The position numbers and the translations under genes are program-made. 64,000 nt of DNA from Gammaproteobacteria bacterium (GTDB lineage: Bacteria; Pseudomonadota; Gammaproteobacteria; Enterobacterales; Alteromonadaceae): contig JAHKAA010000013.1 in the NCBI GenBank assembly GCA_018825965.1, forward strand, positions 1 to 64,000, given 5' to 3'. The notes under the pieces were generated by a model. That model saw only the letters and a list, made by a program, of their open reading frames with translations, was not told the origin of the DNA and did no database searches. Shown piece by piece: positions 24,819-32,547 of this stretch (its first letter is position 1; each line of letters starts with the position of its first letter).

Positions 24819-27800
24819 AAATCACTCAACTTGCCATTCATCACAATCGGATCACTATTGTAGCGTTACTCTTCATCTTAATTGCTGGCTGGCAAACCTT
24901 TAATGCCATGCCCAGAGCATACGATCCTGGTTTTATTGTGCGAACAGCGCAGGTGCTGACTTACTTTCCTGGCGCCAGCCCGCAACGGGTTGAGGAATTA
25001 GTCTCGTCGAAGATAGAAGAGGCGGTAAAAGAAATTCCTGAGCTGGACTTTGTGAAAAGTGAATCCCGCACCGGCGTCTCTATTGTACGTGTCAATATTA
25101 AAGAACGTTATAAGGACATGCGGCCTATTTGGGACAATTTACGTCGTAAAATTGAGGGCGTCGTGCCAGATTTGCCGGTCGATGTGGTTGGCCCCTTTAT
25201 TAATGATGAATTTGGTGATGTGTTTGGCGTAGTGATGACTGTCACAGGTGAAGGCCTGAGTTATGCACAGCTACAAAAAGTGGCCGACAAAGTTCAGGCT
25301 GTGTTGCAAAACATTCCCGATGTGGCCAAGGTTGATATTTTCGGTGAGCAAGAAGAGCAAATATTCGTAGAGTACGACAATGCCAGATTGTCAGAGTTGG
25401 GTATTTCACCTTATCAACTGTCGCAGATATTGTCAGCCCGGAATATTGTTATATCCGGCGGTGAGTTTAATCTTGGCCCGGAGCGTATTGTACTTGAACC
25501 AAGCGGCAACTATGAATCTATCGAAGATATAGGCAAAACGCTGCTAAGTTCGCCAAAAAACAATCGCTTAATTATGTTGCGCGATATAGCAACAATTAAA
25601 CGGGGTTACATCGACCCTGCCAAATCTTTGGTGCATAGCTCTGGTAAAAGAGCGCTGTCTATTGCGTTGTCTATGCGCGAAGGCGGCAACAATATTGAGC
25701 TTGGCAAGCAAGTGCGCGCGGCCATTACTCGCTTTGAAACTCAGTATCCACATGGGGTTGAGTTTCAACTCATTAACTTTTCACCGAACGAAGTAGATAG
25801 CAAAGTAAAAGATTTTATGTCCAACCTGATGCAAGCCATGCTGGTGGTCACTTTTGTCATGCTACTCACGCTTGGTATGCGCACCGGTTTGGTGGTTGCC
25901 ATGCTTATTCCCTGCTCAATTTTGCTGTCGTTGATTGTGATGGACCTGTTTCACATCGGTCTGGACCAAATTTCTCTGGCGGCACTGATTATTGCTTTAG
26001 GGATGTTAGTGGACAACGGTATTGTCATGTCTGAAAGCATTATGGTCCAAATGCAAAAAGGCAAGAGTGCGCTGGATTCAGCAATTGCCTCAGCAAAGGA
26101 GCTGGGTTTTCCTTTAATGACGGCATCCTTAACAACAGCTGCAGCTTTTCTGCCCATCTATTTAGCAAAATCGAACGTGGGAGAGTTTACCTCTTCCTTG
26201 TTCAAAGTGGTCACTATCACCTTGCTATGCTCCTGGCTGATTACCGTAACCATCATTCCGCTGTTATGCATAAAGTTTCTAAAAGTTACGCCGAAAAAAG
26301 CGAGCAACCAGGGGCTTGCTGAGCGGCTATATAGCCGGGTGTTAAACACTATGCTACGCAATCGGCTTATAACCTTCGGTTTAACACTCTTTGTACTGAT
26401 AACGGCGCTGCTTGGCGGTGCATTGCTACCCAAAATGTTTTTCCCAGCGTCTGAGCGCGCCTATTTCAAAATGGAACTTGAGTTACCGACCAGCTATTCC
26501 ATTCAAAGCACGCAAACTGTGGTTGCCGATCTTGAAGCTTTTATGGCAGAAAATCTGTCGGTTAATGAGGAACGACAACGAGGTGTAACCAATTGGGTTG
26601 CCTATATTGGCAATGGTGGGCCGCGCTTTATTTTGTCGCACAACCCAAAACCGTCCAGCAATAACTACGCCTTGATGATTGTCAATGTTACAGACGAGCA
26701 ATATATAAAAGATTATATGGCAGAAATTCAACACTACACGCAAGGCCGGCATCCTGATCTGACGCTTACTCTCAGCCTGATAGGCAATGGGCCTGCAGTG
26801 GATAATCCGGTGGAGGTGCGCTTGTCGGCCTGGGATCCGGACGTGCTGGCCAGAGCGACTGAACAGGTGCGCGCACACCTTAGTCAACTGCCGGAGCTGC
26901 AAAATGTCACTGACGACTGGGGCCAGCGGATTAAAAAGCTCAATGTCGCCGTCGATCAGGTGCGTGCACAAAGGGCGGGCGTCACCAGCCAGGATATTGC
27001 CATTTCACTGCAATCCAGCTTAAGCGGCCTTGAGCTGACTGAGTACCGTGAGCGGGAAGACAGTATTCCGGTGCTGCTGCGAACTGAGGAAAGTGCAAGG
27101 AAAACACTGAGCAAGGTCAGGTCGCTGGCTGTTTATTCGCAGGTAACAGGGAATTCGGTGCCGCTGTCGCAGGTAGCTAACGTAGAACTTACCTGGGACC
27201 TGGCCAAAATTCAAAGACGAAACGGTTTACGTACCGTCACACTGGGGGCGCAATTGGTGGGTGATGCCAATGCGGCGCAAGTCGTTGCCAATCTTGAATC
27301 CTGGTTCAATAAACAACAGAGCACTTGGCATAACGAGGTAAGTTATCAGTTTGGTGGCGAATATGAAAGTTCGGCGAAGGCCAATCAATCAATTGCCGAC
27401 AATGTAGCTATTGCTGGCATGATTATTGTTATTTTACTGATTGGCCAATTCAATAGTATACGTAAATCTTTAATTGTATTGTTTACCATTCCTCTTGCTT
27501 TAATCGGAGTGTTTTCAGGCTTATTGTTGGCGAGTTCTTATATAGGCTTTATGACGATACTGGGGATAGTCTCCTTAGCTGGCATAGTGATTAATAACGC
27601 CATAGTGTTATTAGAAAGCATTAAAATGGAGCTCGACGGCGGCACTGAACACTATCAGGCTATCTGTAATGCCGCCCAAACCCGGGCCAGGCCGATTCTT
27701 TTAACGACTGTCACTACTATTTTAGGACTCATCCCACTTTATTTGGGCGGGGGAGCCATGTGGGAGCCTATGGCGATCACCATTATGGCTGGCCTGGCGT

Positions 27801-27877
27801 TTTCTACGCTGCTAACACTAGGCGTTATACCCGTCTTGTATGCATGTTTGTATCGAGTGAAAGCCAGTTCTATTTAA
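24815..27877 (+). CDS. RND-family efflux pump permease
   Basis: The 1020-residue protein has the duplicated RND architecture: TM1 near 15-30, a large periplasmic loop, TM2-7, then a second half with the same plan. It belongs to the AcrB-related HAE type and not the heavy-metal type, because the TM4 motif is GMLVDNGIV. That motif has Asp400 followed by Asn, where AcrB has two aspartates. It should export lipophilic compounds with proton antiport. GTG start with four-base overlap to the adaptor gene. Expression is probably governed by the CpxR-type box ahead of the lipoprotein gene. Substrates are not predictable from sequence. Confidence 0.93.
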   Translation: MKITQLAIHHNRITIVALLFILIAGWQTFNAMPRAYDPGFIVRTAQVLTYFPGASPQRVEELVSSKIEEAVKEIPELDFVKSESRTGVSIVRVNIKERYKDMRPIWDNLRRKIEGVVPDLPVDVVGPFINDEFGDVFGVVMTVTGEGLSYAQLQKVADKVQAVLQNIPDVAKVDIFGEQEEQIFVEYDNARLSELGISPYQLSQILSARNIVISGGEFNLGPERIVLEPSGNYESIEDIGKTLLSSPKNNRLIMLRDIATIKRGYIDPAKSLVHSSGKRALSIALSMREGGNNIELGKQVRAAITRFETQYPHGVEFQLINFSPNEVDSKVKDFMSNLMQAMLVVTFVMLLTLGMRTGLVVAMLIPCSILLSLIVMDLFHIGLDQISLAALIIALGMLVDNGIVMSESIMVQMQKGKSALDSAIASAKELGFPLMTASLTTAAAFLPIYLAKSNVGEFTSSLFKVVTITLLCSWLITVTIIPLLCIKFLKVTPKKASNQGLAERLYSRVLNTMLRNRLITFGLTLFVLITALLGGALLPKMFFPASERAYFKMELELPTSYSIQSTQTVVADLEAFMAENLSVNEERQRGVTNWVAYIGNGGPRFILSHNPKPSSNNYALMIVNVTDEQYIKDYMAEIQHYTQGRHPDLTLTLSLIGNGPAVDNPVEVRLSAWDPDVLARATEQVRAHLSQLPELQNVTDDWGQRIKKLNVAVDQVRAQRAGVTSQDIAISLQSSLSGLELTEYREREDSIPVLLRTEESARKTLSKVRSLAVYSQVTGNSVPLSQVANVELTWDLAKIQRRNGLRTVTLGAQLVGDANAAQVVANLESWFNKQQSTWHNEVSYQFGGEYESSAKANQSIADNVAIAGMIIVILLIGQFNSIRKSLIVLFTIPLALIGVFSGLLLASSYIGFMTILGIVSLAGIVINNAIVLLESIKMELDGGTEHYQAICNAAQTRARPILLTTVTTILGLIPLYLGGGAMWEPMAITIMAGLAFSTLLTLGVIPVLYACLYRVKASSI

Positions 27878-27923
27878 TTTCAGCTATTTATAATTACGAA
27901 GAGCATTTTGAGAGATAAGTGGT

Positions 27924-28400
27924 ATGAAGTTTATTCCTCACGGCAATACAGAGGTATTTTTCTTTAATGATATTTTATTGGTGCAGGCAACTGGCCCTTT
28001 TAATCGTGAAGGTGTCGTTGAATACAGTGAAAACCTTTCAATTTTAGTAAGTAATAATACTCAATATTTCTCAAAAATATTAGTCTTGGCCGGCCTCGCG
28101 TTGTTCACCCCTGATGCGGAAGTGTTGATTGTACATGAAATCAGGAAGCTGAAAGATAAAGGGCTGAATATGATCGCAATCCTGATTAAAGAGCCTGCTG
28201 TTGCACATATCATTATGGCTCAGTTTTCCAACATCTTTATGCGTGCTGGCGTACTTTACACTTTTTCTACGTCTCTGAAAGATGCTGAACGCTGGCTAGC
28301 GTTAAAACGAGAGGAAACACATTTTTCACTATCTGAGTCAGCTGCAAAGATTTTATCCAAATGGTTGGGCTTGGATAGCGAAGTTGAAAGAGATGTTTAA
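27924..28400 (+). CDS. SpoIIAA-like (STAS-related) protein, unknown role
   Basis: The 158-residue cytosolic protein has alternating strands and helices with the SpoIIAA-like look (ILLVQATGPFNREGVVEY at the start, then KILVLAGLAL, and an alpha-helical end). Proteins of this kind occur as stand-alone domains of unknown function in marine gammaproteobacteria, sometimes near transporters. It lies 46 bases after the pump stop and may be in its transcript. No phosphorylatable Ser could be assigned with confidence. The assignment to the fold is tentative. Confidence 0.6.
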   Translation: MKFIPHGNTEVFFFNDILLVQATGPFNREGVVEYSENLSILVSNNTQYFSKILVLAGLALFTPDAEVLIVHEIRKLKDKGLNMIAILIKEPAVAHIIMAQFSNIFMRAGVLYTFSTSLKDAERWLALKREETHFSLSESAAKILSKWLGLDSEVERDV

Positions 28401-28503
28401 TTTGCCGCAAGAATTACGTCTATAAAGGCGACCACAAATCAGCAACAGCGTCGCGCTAAGTGGCGCTTTACCATCAATATAAACTTCTGGCAGGAATAAT
28501 GTA

Positions 28504-29640
28504 ATGAAGAGAAAACACTCCGTTTTACTGTGGATGGCAAGCATTGCTTCGCTGACATTAGGAGCAGCCCATGCCACGCAACCTGAGTCCAAAGTTAGTC
28601 TCTCAGGCTTTGGCTCTATAGCCGTTAACCATCTGTCCAATAATAGTGGTTTCTTCAAGGATACTGAGCAAGGTTTTGATTTTAAATCTGACAGTTTATT
28701 TGGGTTGAAGTCCGATTTTGAGATTAATGACAAATCTGATGCGTCTATCCAGCTTCTAAGCAAAGGCGCTGAAGATTGGTCCACGGATATCGAATGGGCC
28801 TACATCAGCTATGCAATCACTCCGTCGATGAAGGTCAGGGGAGGAAAATTGCGCTTGCCACTGTTTATGTATTCAGATTTTCTGGATGCCAGATTTTCTT
28901 TACCATGGGTACGACCACCACAAGAGGTCTACAGCGTGATCCCAACTTCCAGTTATACGGGTGGAGAACTGAATTACGAAAAAGCAGTAGGGGGCTTTAA
29001 CTTCAATGTCCAGTTGTATCTGGGCGGGGCTGAACCTGAAAACCTTGTGTCCGGTGCTGAATCAGAATTGTCAGAACTCAGAGGTGTAACGTTAAGTCTT
29101 GCTGGTGAAGTCCTGACGTTCAGAGCCAGTTATGCAAGATCCCATATTGATTTAACCTTGGACAACATAACCAAAGTGCCTGCTGGGGTTTATGAAAGCA
29201 ATGCCAGTTTTATCGGACTAGGCGCTTTGTATGATGATGGCACCTGGCTGGTCGTGGCTGAAGCTGTGGAATCGAAAATTGGTGCTCTGGATATTTCTGA
29301 TATTAGCTCAGCTTATCTGACTGCAGGCAAAAGGATGGGAGATTGGATGCCTTATGTCACTCTGGCAAAAACCCGTAACTCTTCCGATTTTCCTGATCCT
29401 CTGACTCAGCAATTTTTTGCTTCAAAACGTCAGTCAGTGTCTTTGGGGCTGCGCTGGGATCTGGCTCGAGGCATGAGCCTGAAAAGTGAGCTGACCCACT
29501 TGTATGGGTTCGACGGGACTAGTGGATTGTTAAGACACAACGCTGTGGCGTCCTTCGACAAGAATGGCCAATTAACTGGTTTTGATTTCCCGTATGATTC
29601 GGTTTCCATCTCCAGCATCAGTCTTGATGTTATATTTTAA
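28504..29640 (+). CDS. Outer-membrane porin-like beta-barrel protein
   Basis: The 378-residue protein has a signal peptide ending in AHA, then amphipathic alternating strands (KVSLSGFGSIAVNHL and many others) and ends in SISLDVIF, with the terminal Phe required for BAM-dependent insertion. This is a phosphate-selective or general porin of the type often paired with a small PstS-like protein, as here. It starts 103 bases after the STAS-like gene and is 11 bases from the next ATG, so the porin and the binding protein form an operon. The solute is unknown. Confidence 0.82.
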   Translation: MKRKHSVLLWMASIASLTLGAAHATQPESKVSLSGFGSIAVNHLSNNSGFFKDTEQGFDFKSDSLFGLKSDFEINDKSDASIQLLSKGAEDWSTDIEWAYISYAITPSMKVRGGKLRLPLFMYSDFLDARFSLPWVRPPQEVYSVIPTSSYTGGELNYEKAVGGFNFNVQLYLGGAEPENLVSGAESELSELRGVTLSLAGEVLTFRASYARSHIDLTLDNITKVPAGVYESNASFIGLGALYDDGTWLVVAEAVESKIGALDISDISSAYLTAGKRMGDWMPYVTLAKTRNSSDFPDPLTQQFFASKRQSVSLGLRWDLARGMSLKSELTHLYGFDGTSGLLRHNAVASFDKNGQLTGFDFPYDSVSISSISLDVIF

Positions 29641-29651
29641 GGATGAATAAT

Positions 29652-30065
29652 ATGAAAAAGTTGATGTTATTCACCCTGATGCTAATCCCTGTCCTGGTAC
29701 AAGCTGAGTTGTTGGTTATAGGCAACTCATCCACAGCTGCAGAACTGAGCAGACGACAGATTATCGATCTCTATTTAGGTAAAGTAACTGTATTGCCATC
29801 TGGGCATGGAGCCGAACTCTTTGAATATGGCAGTGGACATACCATGAACAAAGAGTTTTACCAAGCTATTATTAAAAGGACGGAAAACCAGATCCTGATG
29901 AACAGGCAAAAGCAGCTGATCAGTGGTAAATTTAAATCGCCCGTGGTTGCTAAAGATCAGGCTGATTTGGTGGCTAAGGTCGCAGCTACGCCAAATGCAG
30001 TTGGGTACATTGACAGTCAATACCTGAACGACAGTGTGACTGTGTTGTTTAAATTGGATGAATAA
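29652..30065 (+). CDS. PstS-like periplasmic phosphate-binding family protein
   Basis: The product of 137 residues has a signal peptide (MKKLMLFTLMLIPVLVQA) and the short one-domain form of the PBP-like phosphate family: LSRRQIIDLYLGK near the N-terminus and AVGYIDSQYL near the C-terminus. Such proteins are about half the size of PstS and are commonly encoded directly after a porin. They are thought to help solute capture, but this is unproven. I use the ATG at 29652, nine bases inside the longer frame, because GGA lies at the right distance. Confidence 0.78.
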   Translation: MKKLMLFTLMLIPVLVQAELLVIGNSSTAAELSRRQIIDLYLGKVTVLPSGHGAELFEYGSGHTMNKEFYQAIIKRTENQILMNRQKQLISGKFKSPVVAKDQADLVAKVAATPNAVGYIDSQYLNDSVTVLFKLDE

Positions 30066-30238
30066 GACTCTGATAGATGCACCTATCAGTTCTGTGATAC
30101 CTGCAGCAATTTTTACGATCTGCCTCTGTCCCTGTGTGCCGGTGAGGCTTTACCTCATGACCAAGCGATTGTGTAACCGCGCCAGTAGTGGCCTCCTCCA
30201 CGGGCTTCCATCACCGTCAGTACTTTGGGTTCTTTACA

Positions 30239-30292
30239 CAATACTTCTCGTATTAGCTTCGACAGATAGACGGGCGACCATAAAGGTCGCCG
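30239..30292 (+). repeat. 54-bp direct repeat, right copy
   Basis: This is identical base for base to 19247-19300. It ends 17 bases before the chrR stop codon and its hairpin probably terminates chrR. The flanking sequence on either side differs from that of the left copy. Confidence 0.9.
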
Positions 30293-30309
30293 CAACAGCC
30301 AGCACCTGT

Positions 30310-30981
30310 TTAGTAAAACAGATGCTGCAGAGGGTTTAACAAACGTGTTAAGCCTTTTTTAAACTTCAGTGGCGCTGTTAAGACCGACAAACATAAACAG
30401 TCTTCACTTTTAGTGCGTGGTGTATGAGTATGGTCTGGTGTATTGATTAATAAATCGCCTTCACCATAACAACCCGATTCGTCGTAGATTTTACCTTTAA
30501 GCACCAGAGTGATTTCCAGCCCTAAATGAGTATGTTGTGGCACTTCGCTGTCTTTGCGAATATAAAGTAAAGACACATTATGCTGATCTTCACCCGCCAG
30601 TTTAGCAGTGCTGATCCCACCTAAATTGAACCACTTCAGCTTAGTTTGCAGCAATGGTTTTAGTGAGGCTGGTAGCAAAATTTCACTGTTTTGAATATGC
30701 AGGGTAAAAGGTTGGCGCTGTTCGGCTTTTACTGCTACTTCAGGTTGAGCTGTAATAAAATCCAACATCTGCTGCCAATCTGTTTCAGCAGTTTGTGCTT
30801 CAGGTAAGCTCAGCAAAGCAGCTCCGGCTTCAGCTTCTAAATCCATTTTCATACGCTGACAATGAGGACAAAGATCCAGATGTGCCGCAATAGCAAGACT
30901 GACCTGTGGTGCCAGACTGGCTTCAATATATTGTTCCAGCAACTCCAGCGTTGGGTGATATTTAACTGCGTGGATCATCAA
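30310..30981 (-). CDS. chrR: ChrR-type anti-sigma factor with cupin domain
   Basis: The 223-residue protein has the zinc-binding anti-sigma motif His34-x3-Cys38-x2-Cys41 in an N-terminal helical domain and a C-terminal cupin (QHTHLGLEITLVLKG, then DHTHTPRT). This is the ChrR layout known from Rhodobacter, where ChrR holds RpoE inactive until singlet oxygen or organic hydroperoxide is present. Its first codons overlap the sigma gene by 20 bases, so the pair is translationally coupled. It converges on the right copy of the 54-bp repeat. Confidence 0.9.
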   Translation of the reverse strand: MMIHAVKYHPTLELLEQYIEASLAPQVSLAIAAHLDLCPHCQRMKMDLEAEAGAALLSLPEAQTAETDWQQMLDFITAQPEVAVKAEQRQPFTLHIQNSEILLPASLKPLLQTKLKWFNLGGISTAKLAGEDQHNVSLLYIRKDSEVPQHTHLGLEITLVLKGKIYDESGCYGEGDLLINTPDHTHTPRTKSEDCLCLSVLTAPLKFKKGLTRLLNPLQHLFY

Positions 30982-31543
30982 TGGCCTCTCTTAATCTGTC
31001 GAGCGCAAGGCGAATACGGGATTTGACTGTGCCTAAAGGAATAGCCAGTTCTTCCGATACTTCCTGATGCGATTTTTCCTCTAAATACACTTTTTCCATC
31101 ACATCACGCTGCGCTGGAGGCAGTTTGGCAAAATGGGGTGCAACTTTTTCTGCCAGTAGCCATAAGTCCCATTCGTTACTGTCTGTGCCTTCCTGTTCCG
31201 GATAATCGCCATCAAAAAACAGATCGTCAGCAGAAAGTTCATCTTTACGGCTTTGCTTTTTGCGTAACATATCAAAGCGCACATTACGGGCAATAGTAAA
31301 AATCCAGGTCGAAGCACAACCCCGGCTGGCATCAAAGAGCCTGGCTTTTTGCCACACATTCAACATGGTGTCCTGCACCATTTCCATGGCTTGTTGCTCA
31401 TTACCAAACATTTTTAAGCCAAAAGCTTTTAGCCGTGGTGCAAAATAACTGAATAGTTGTGAATAGGCTTTTTTATCACGATCCGCTGCGATAAAAGTTA
31501 ACGCTTGCTCCCACTGTGCATTATCTGGTGGTTGAATTGACAT
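30962..31543 (-). CDS. rpoE: ECF sigma factor, RpoE of the ChrR-regulated group
   Basis: The product of 193 residues has sigma region 2 (AFGLKMFGNEQQAMEMVQDT, then DASRGCASTWIFTIARN) and region 4 (LPPAQRDVMEKVY, LAIPLGTVKSRIRLALDRLR). It belongs to the ECF11 type partnered by ChrR, which controls photo-oxidative stress genes such as photolyases. I start at 31543 (MSIQPP) because the 23 extra residues up to 31612 do not look conserved; the AAGGA site there is rather close, so the longer form remains possible. The azoR gene is divergent. Confidence 0.88.
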   Translation of the reverse strand: MSIQPPDNAQWEQALTFIAADRDKKAYSQLFSYFAPRLKAFGLKMFGNEQQAMEMVQDTMLNVWQKARLFDASRGCASTWIFTIARNVRFDMLRKKQSRKDELSADDLFFDGDYPEQEGTDSNEWDLWLLAEKVAPHFAKLPPAQRDVMEKVYLEEKSHQEVSEELAIPLGTVKSRIRLALDRLREAIDDPRS

Positions 31544-31775
31544 AGATCCTTGAATATCGGGCCTTTGATAATTCCTGTCATCATGCCTTTGAACTGATGT
31601 TGGATCCAACATTATTCCAATCCTGTCTGTATCATTTTTGCCTGTGCTGTATTTACGCTGTGGTTTGCACTTTAGATTTATTTAAAAAATAGAAAGGTTT
31701 TTTCGTTTTATTCTGATTTTTTGTCGAAAAAATAAAAGCTATTCTGTTTTTACTTACTCGAAAGGAGAAATCACC

Positions 31776-32381
31776 ATGGCACATGTATTAGTAATTAACA
31801 GCTCTATCAGCGGCGACAAAGGTCAATCAACTCAGTTAAGCCAACAATTTTTAGCCTCTTTACCAGCAGGTTTTACGACAGAAACTCTGGATCTGGTTCA
31901 GGACAGCTACCCTCACTTAACTATGACAGAAATGGCCGCCTGGATGACTCCGGAGTCAGACCGTAGCGATGAACAAAACGCTTTAGCTGCTTTATCAGAC
32001 CAGGCCATAGCTCAAATTAGAAAGGCAGACGCTATTGTGATTGGCGTTCCTATGTACAACTTCGGTGTACCAAGTCAGTTAAAAGCCTATTTTGACCGTC
32101 TGGCTCGTGCCGGCATTACCTTTAAATACACTGAAAGCGGCCCTGTAGGCCTGTTGCAAGACAAACCAGTCTTTATTTTTGCCACCCGCGGCGGTTTGTA
32201 TCAGGGCACTCCAATGGACTCGCAAACTCCTTTTGTTACTGCTTTGCTGAATTTCATCGGGTTAAAAGATCTAAACTTTATTTATGCTGAAGGCTTAAAT
32301 ATGGGGCCTGAAAGCGCCGAAAAAGCACTTTCTGCCGCAAAAGCCCGTATCGCTGAATTAGCACCGGCACTAGCTGCCTAA
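31776..32381 (+). CDS. azoR: FMN-dependent NADH-azoreductase
   Basis: The 201-residue flavodoxin-fold enzyme matches E. coli AzoR in length and motifs: an N-terminal phosphate loop with SSISGDKGQS, the VPMYNFGVPSQLKAYFD flavin-binding stretch, and the FATRGG loop. It reduces quinones and azo compounds with NADH, which protects against thiol-reactive electrophiles. An excellent AAAGGAGA site precedes the ATG. It is divergent from the rpoE-chrR operon, so membership of that regulon is plausible but not shown. A terminator follows. Confidence 0.95.
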   Translation: MAHVLVINSSISGDKGQSTQLSQQFLASLPAGFTTETLDLVQDSYPHLTMTEMAAWMTPESDRSDEQNALAALSDQAIAQIRKADAIVIGVPMYNFGVPSQLKAYFDRLARAGITFKYTESGPVGLLQDKPVFIFATRGGLYQGTPMDSQTPFVTALLNFIGLKDLNFIYAEGLNMGPESAEKALSAAKARIAELAPALAA

Positions 32382-32428
32382 CGAGGCTGTTGTTTTTTTC
32401 TGTACTCACTCTGTTTCCCACAAGCTTT

Positions 32429-32454
32429 GGCCACTTTTAATAAGTGGCCTTTTT
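32429..32454 (+). terminator. azoR terminator
   Basis: GGCCACTT and AAGTGGCC pair around TTAAT, followed by five T. Confidence 0.88.
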
Positions 32455-32547
32455 CGAAAAAATTCTGCTTTTGTGTTGTTATTTAACGGCTTTCTTCACT
32501 TAGGGTTTGGTAACTCTGGTTGCTCTGAATTATGCTAGGTAAAACTT

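Noticed and set aside
26483..26971. A 162-codon minus-strand ORF inside the RND pump gene
   Set aside because: The pump frame is conserved throughout this stretch, and the reverse frame has no recognisable domain.
19247..30292. Calling the segment an integrative element with attachment sites
   Set aside because: No integrase, excisionase, relaxase or tRNA end is present, and the hairpin part of the repeat recurs elsewhere. I report it only as a repeat-bounded segment.
30066..30309. A protein-coding frame on either strand across the right repeat (a plus-strand 93-codon frame and a minus-strand run ending at 30055)
   Set aside because: Both read through the hairpin repeat, have no ribosome-binding site, and resemble no family I know. 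Treated as non-coding.
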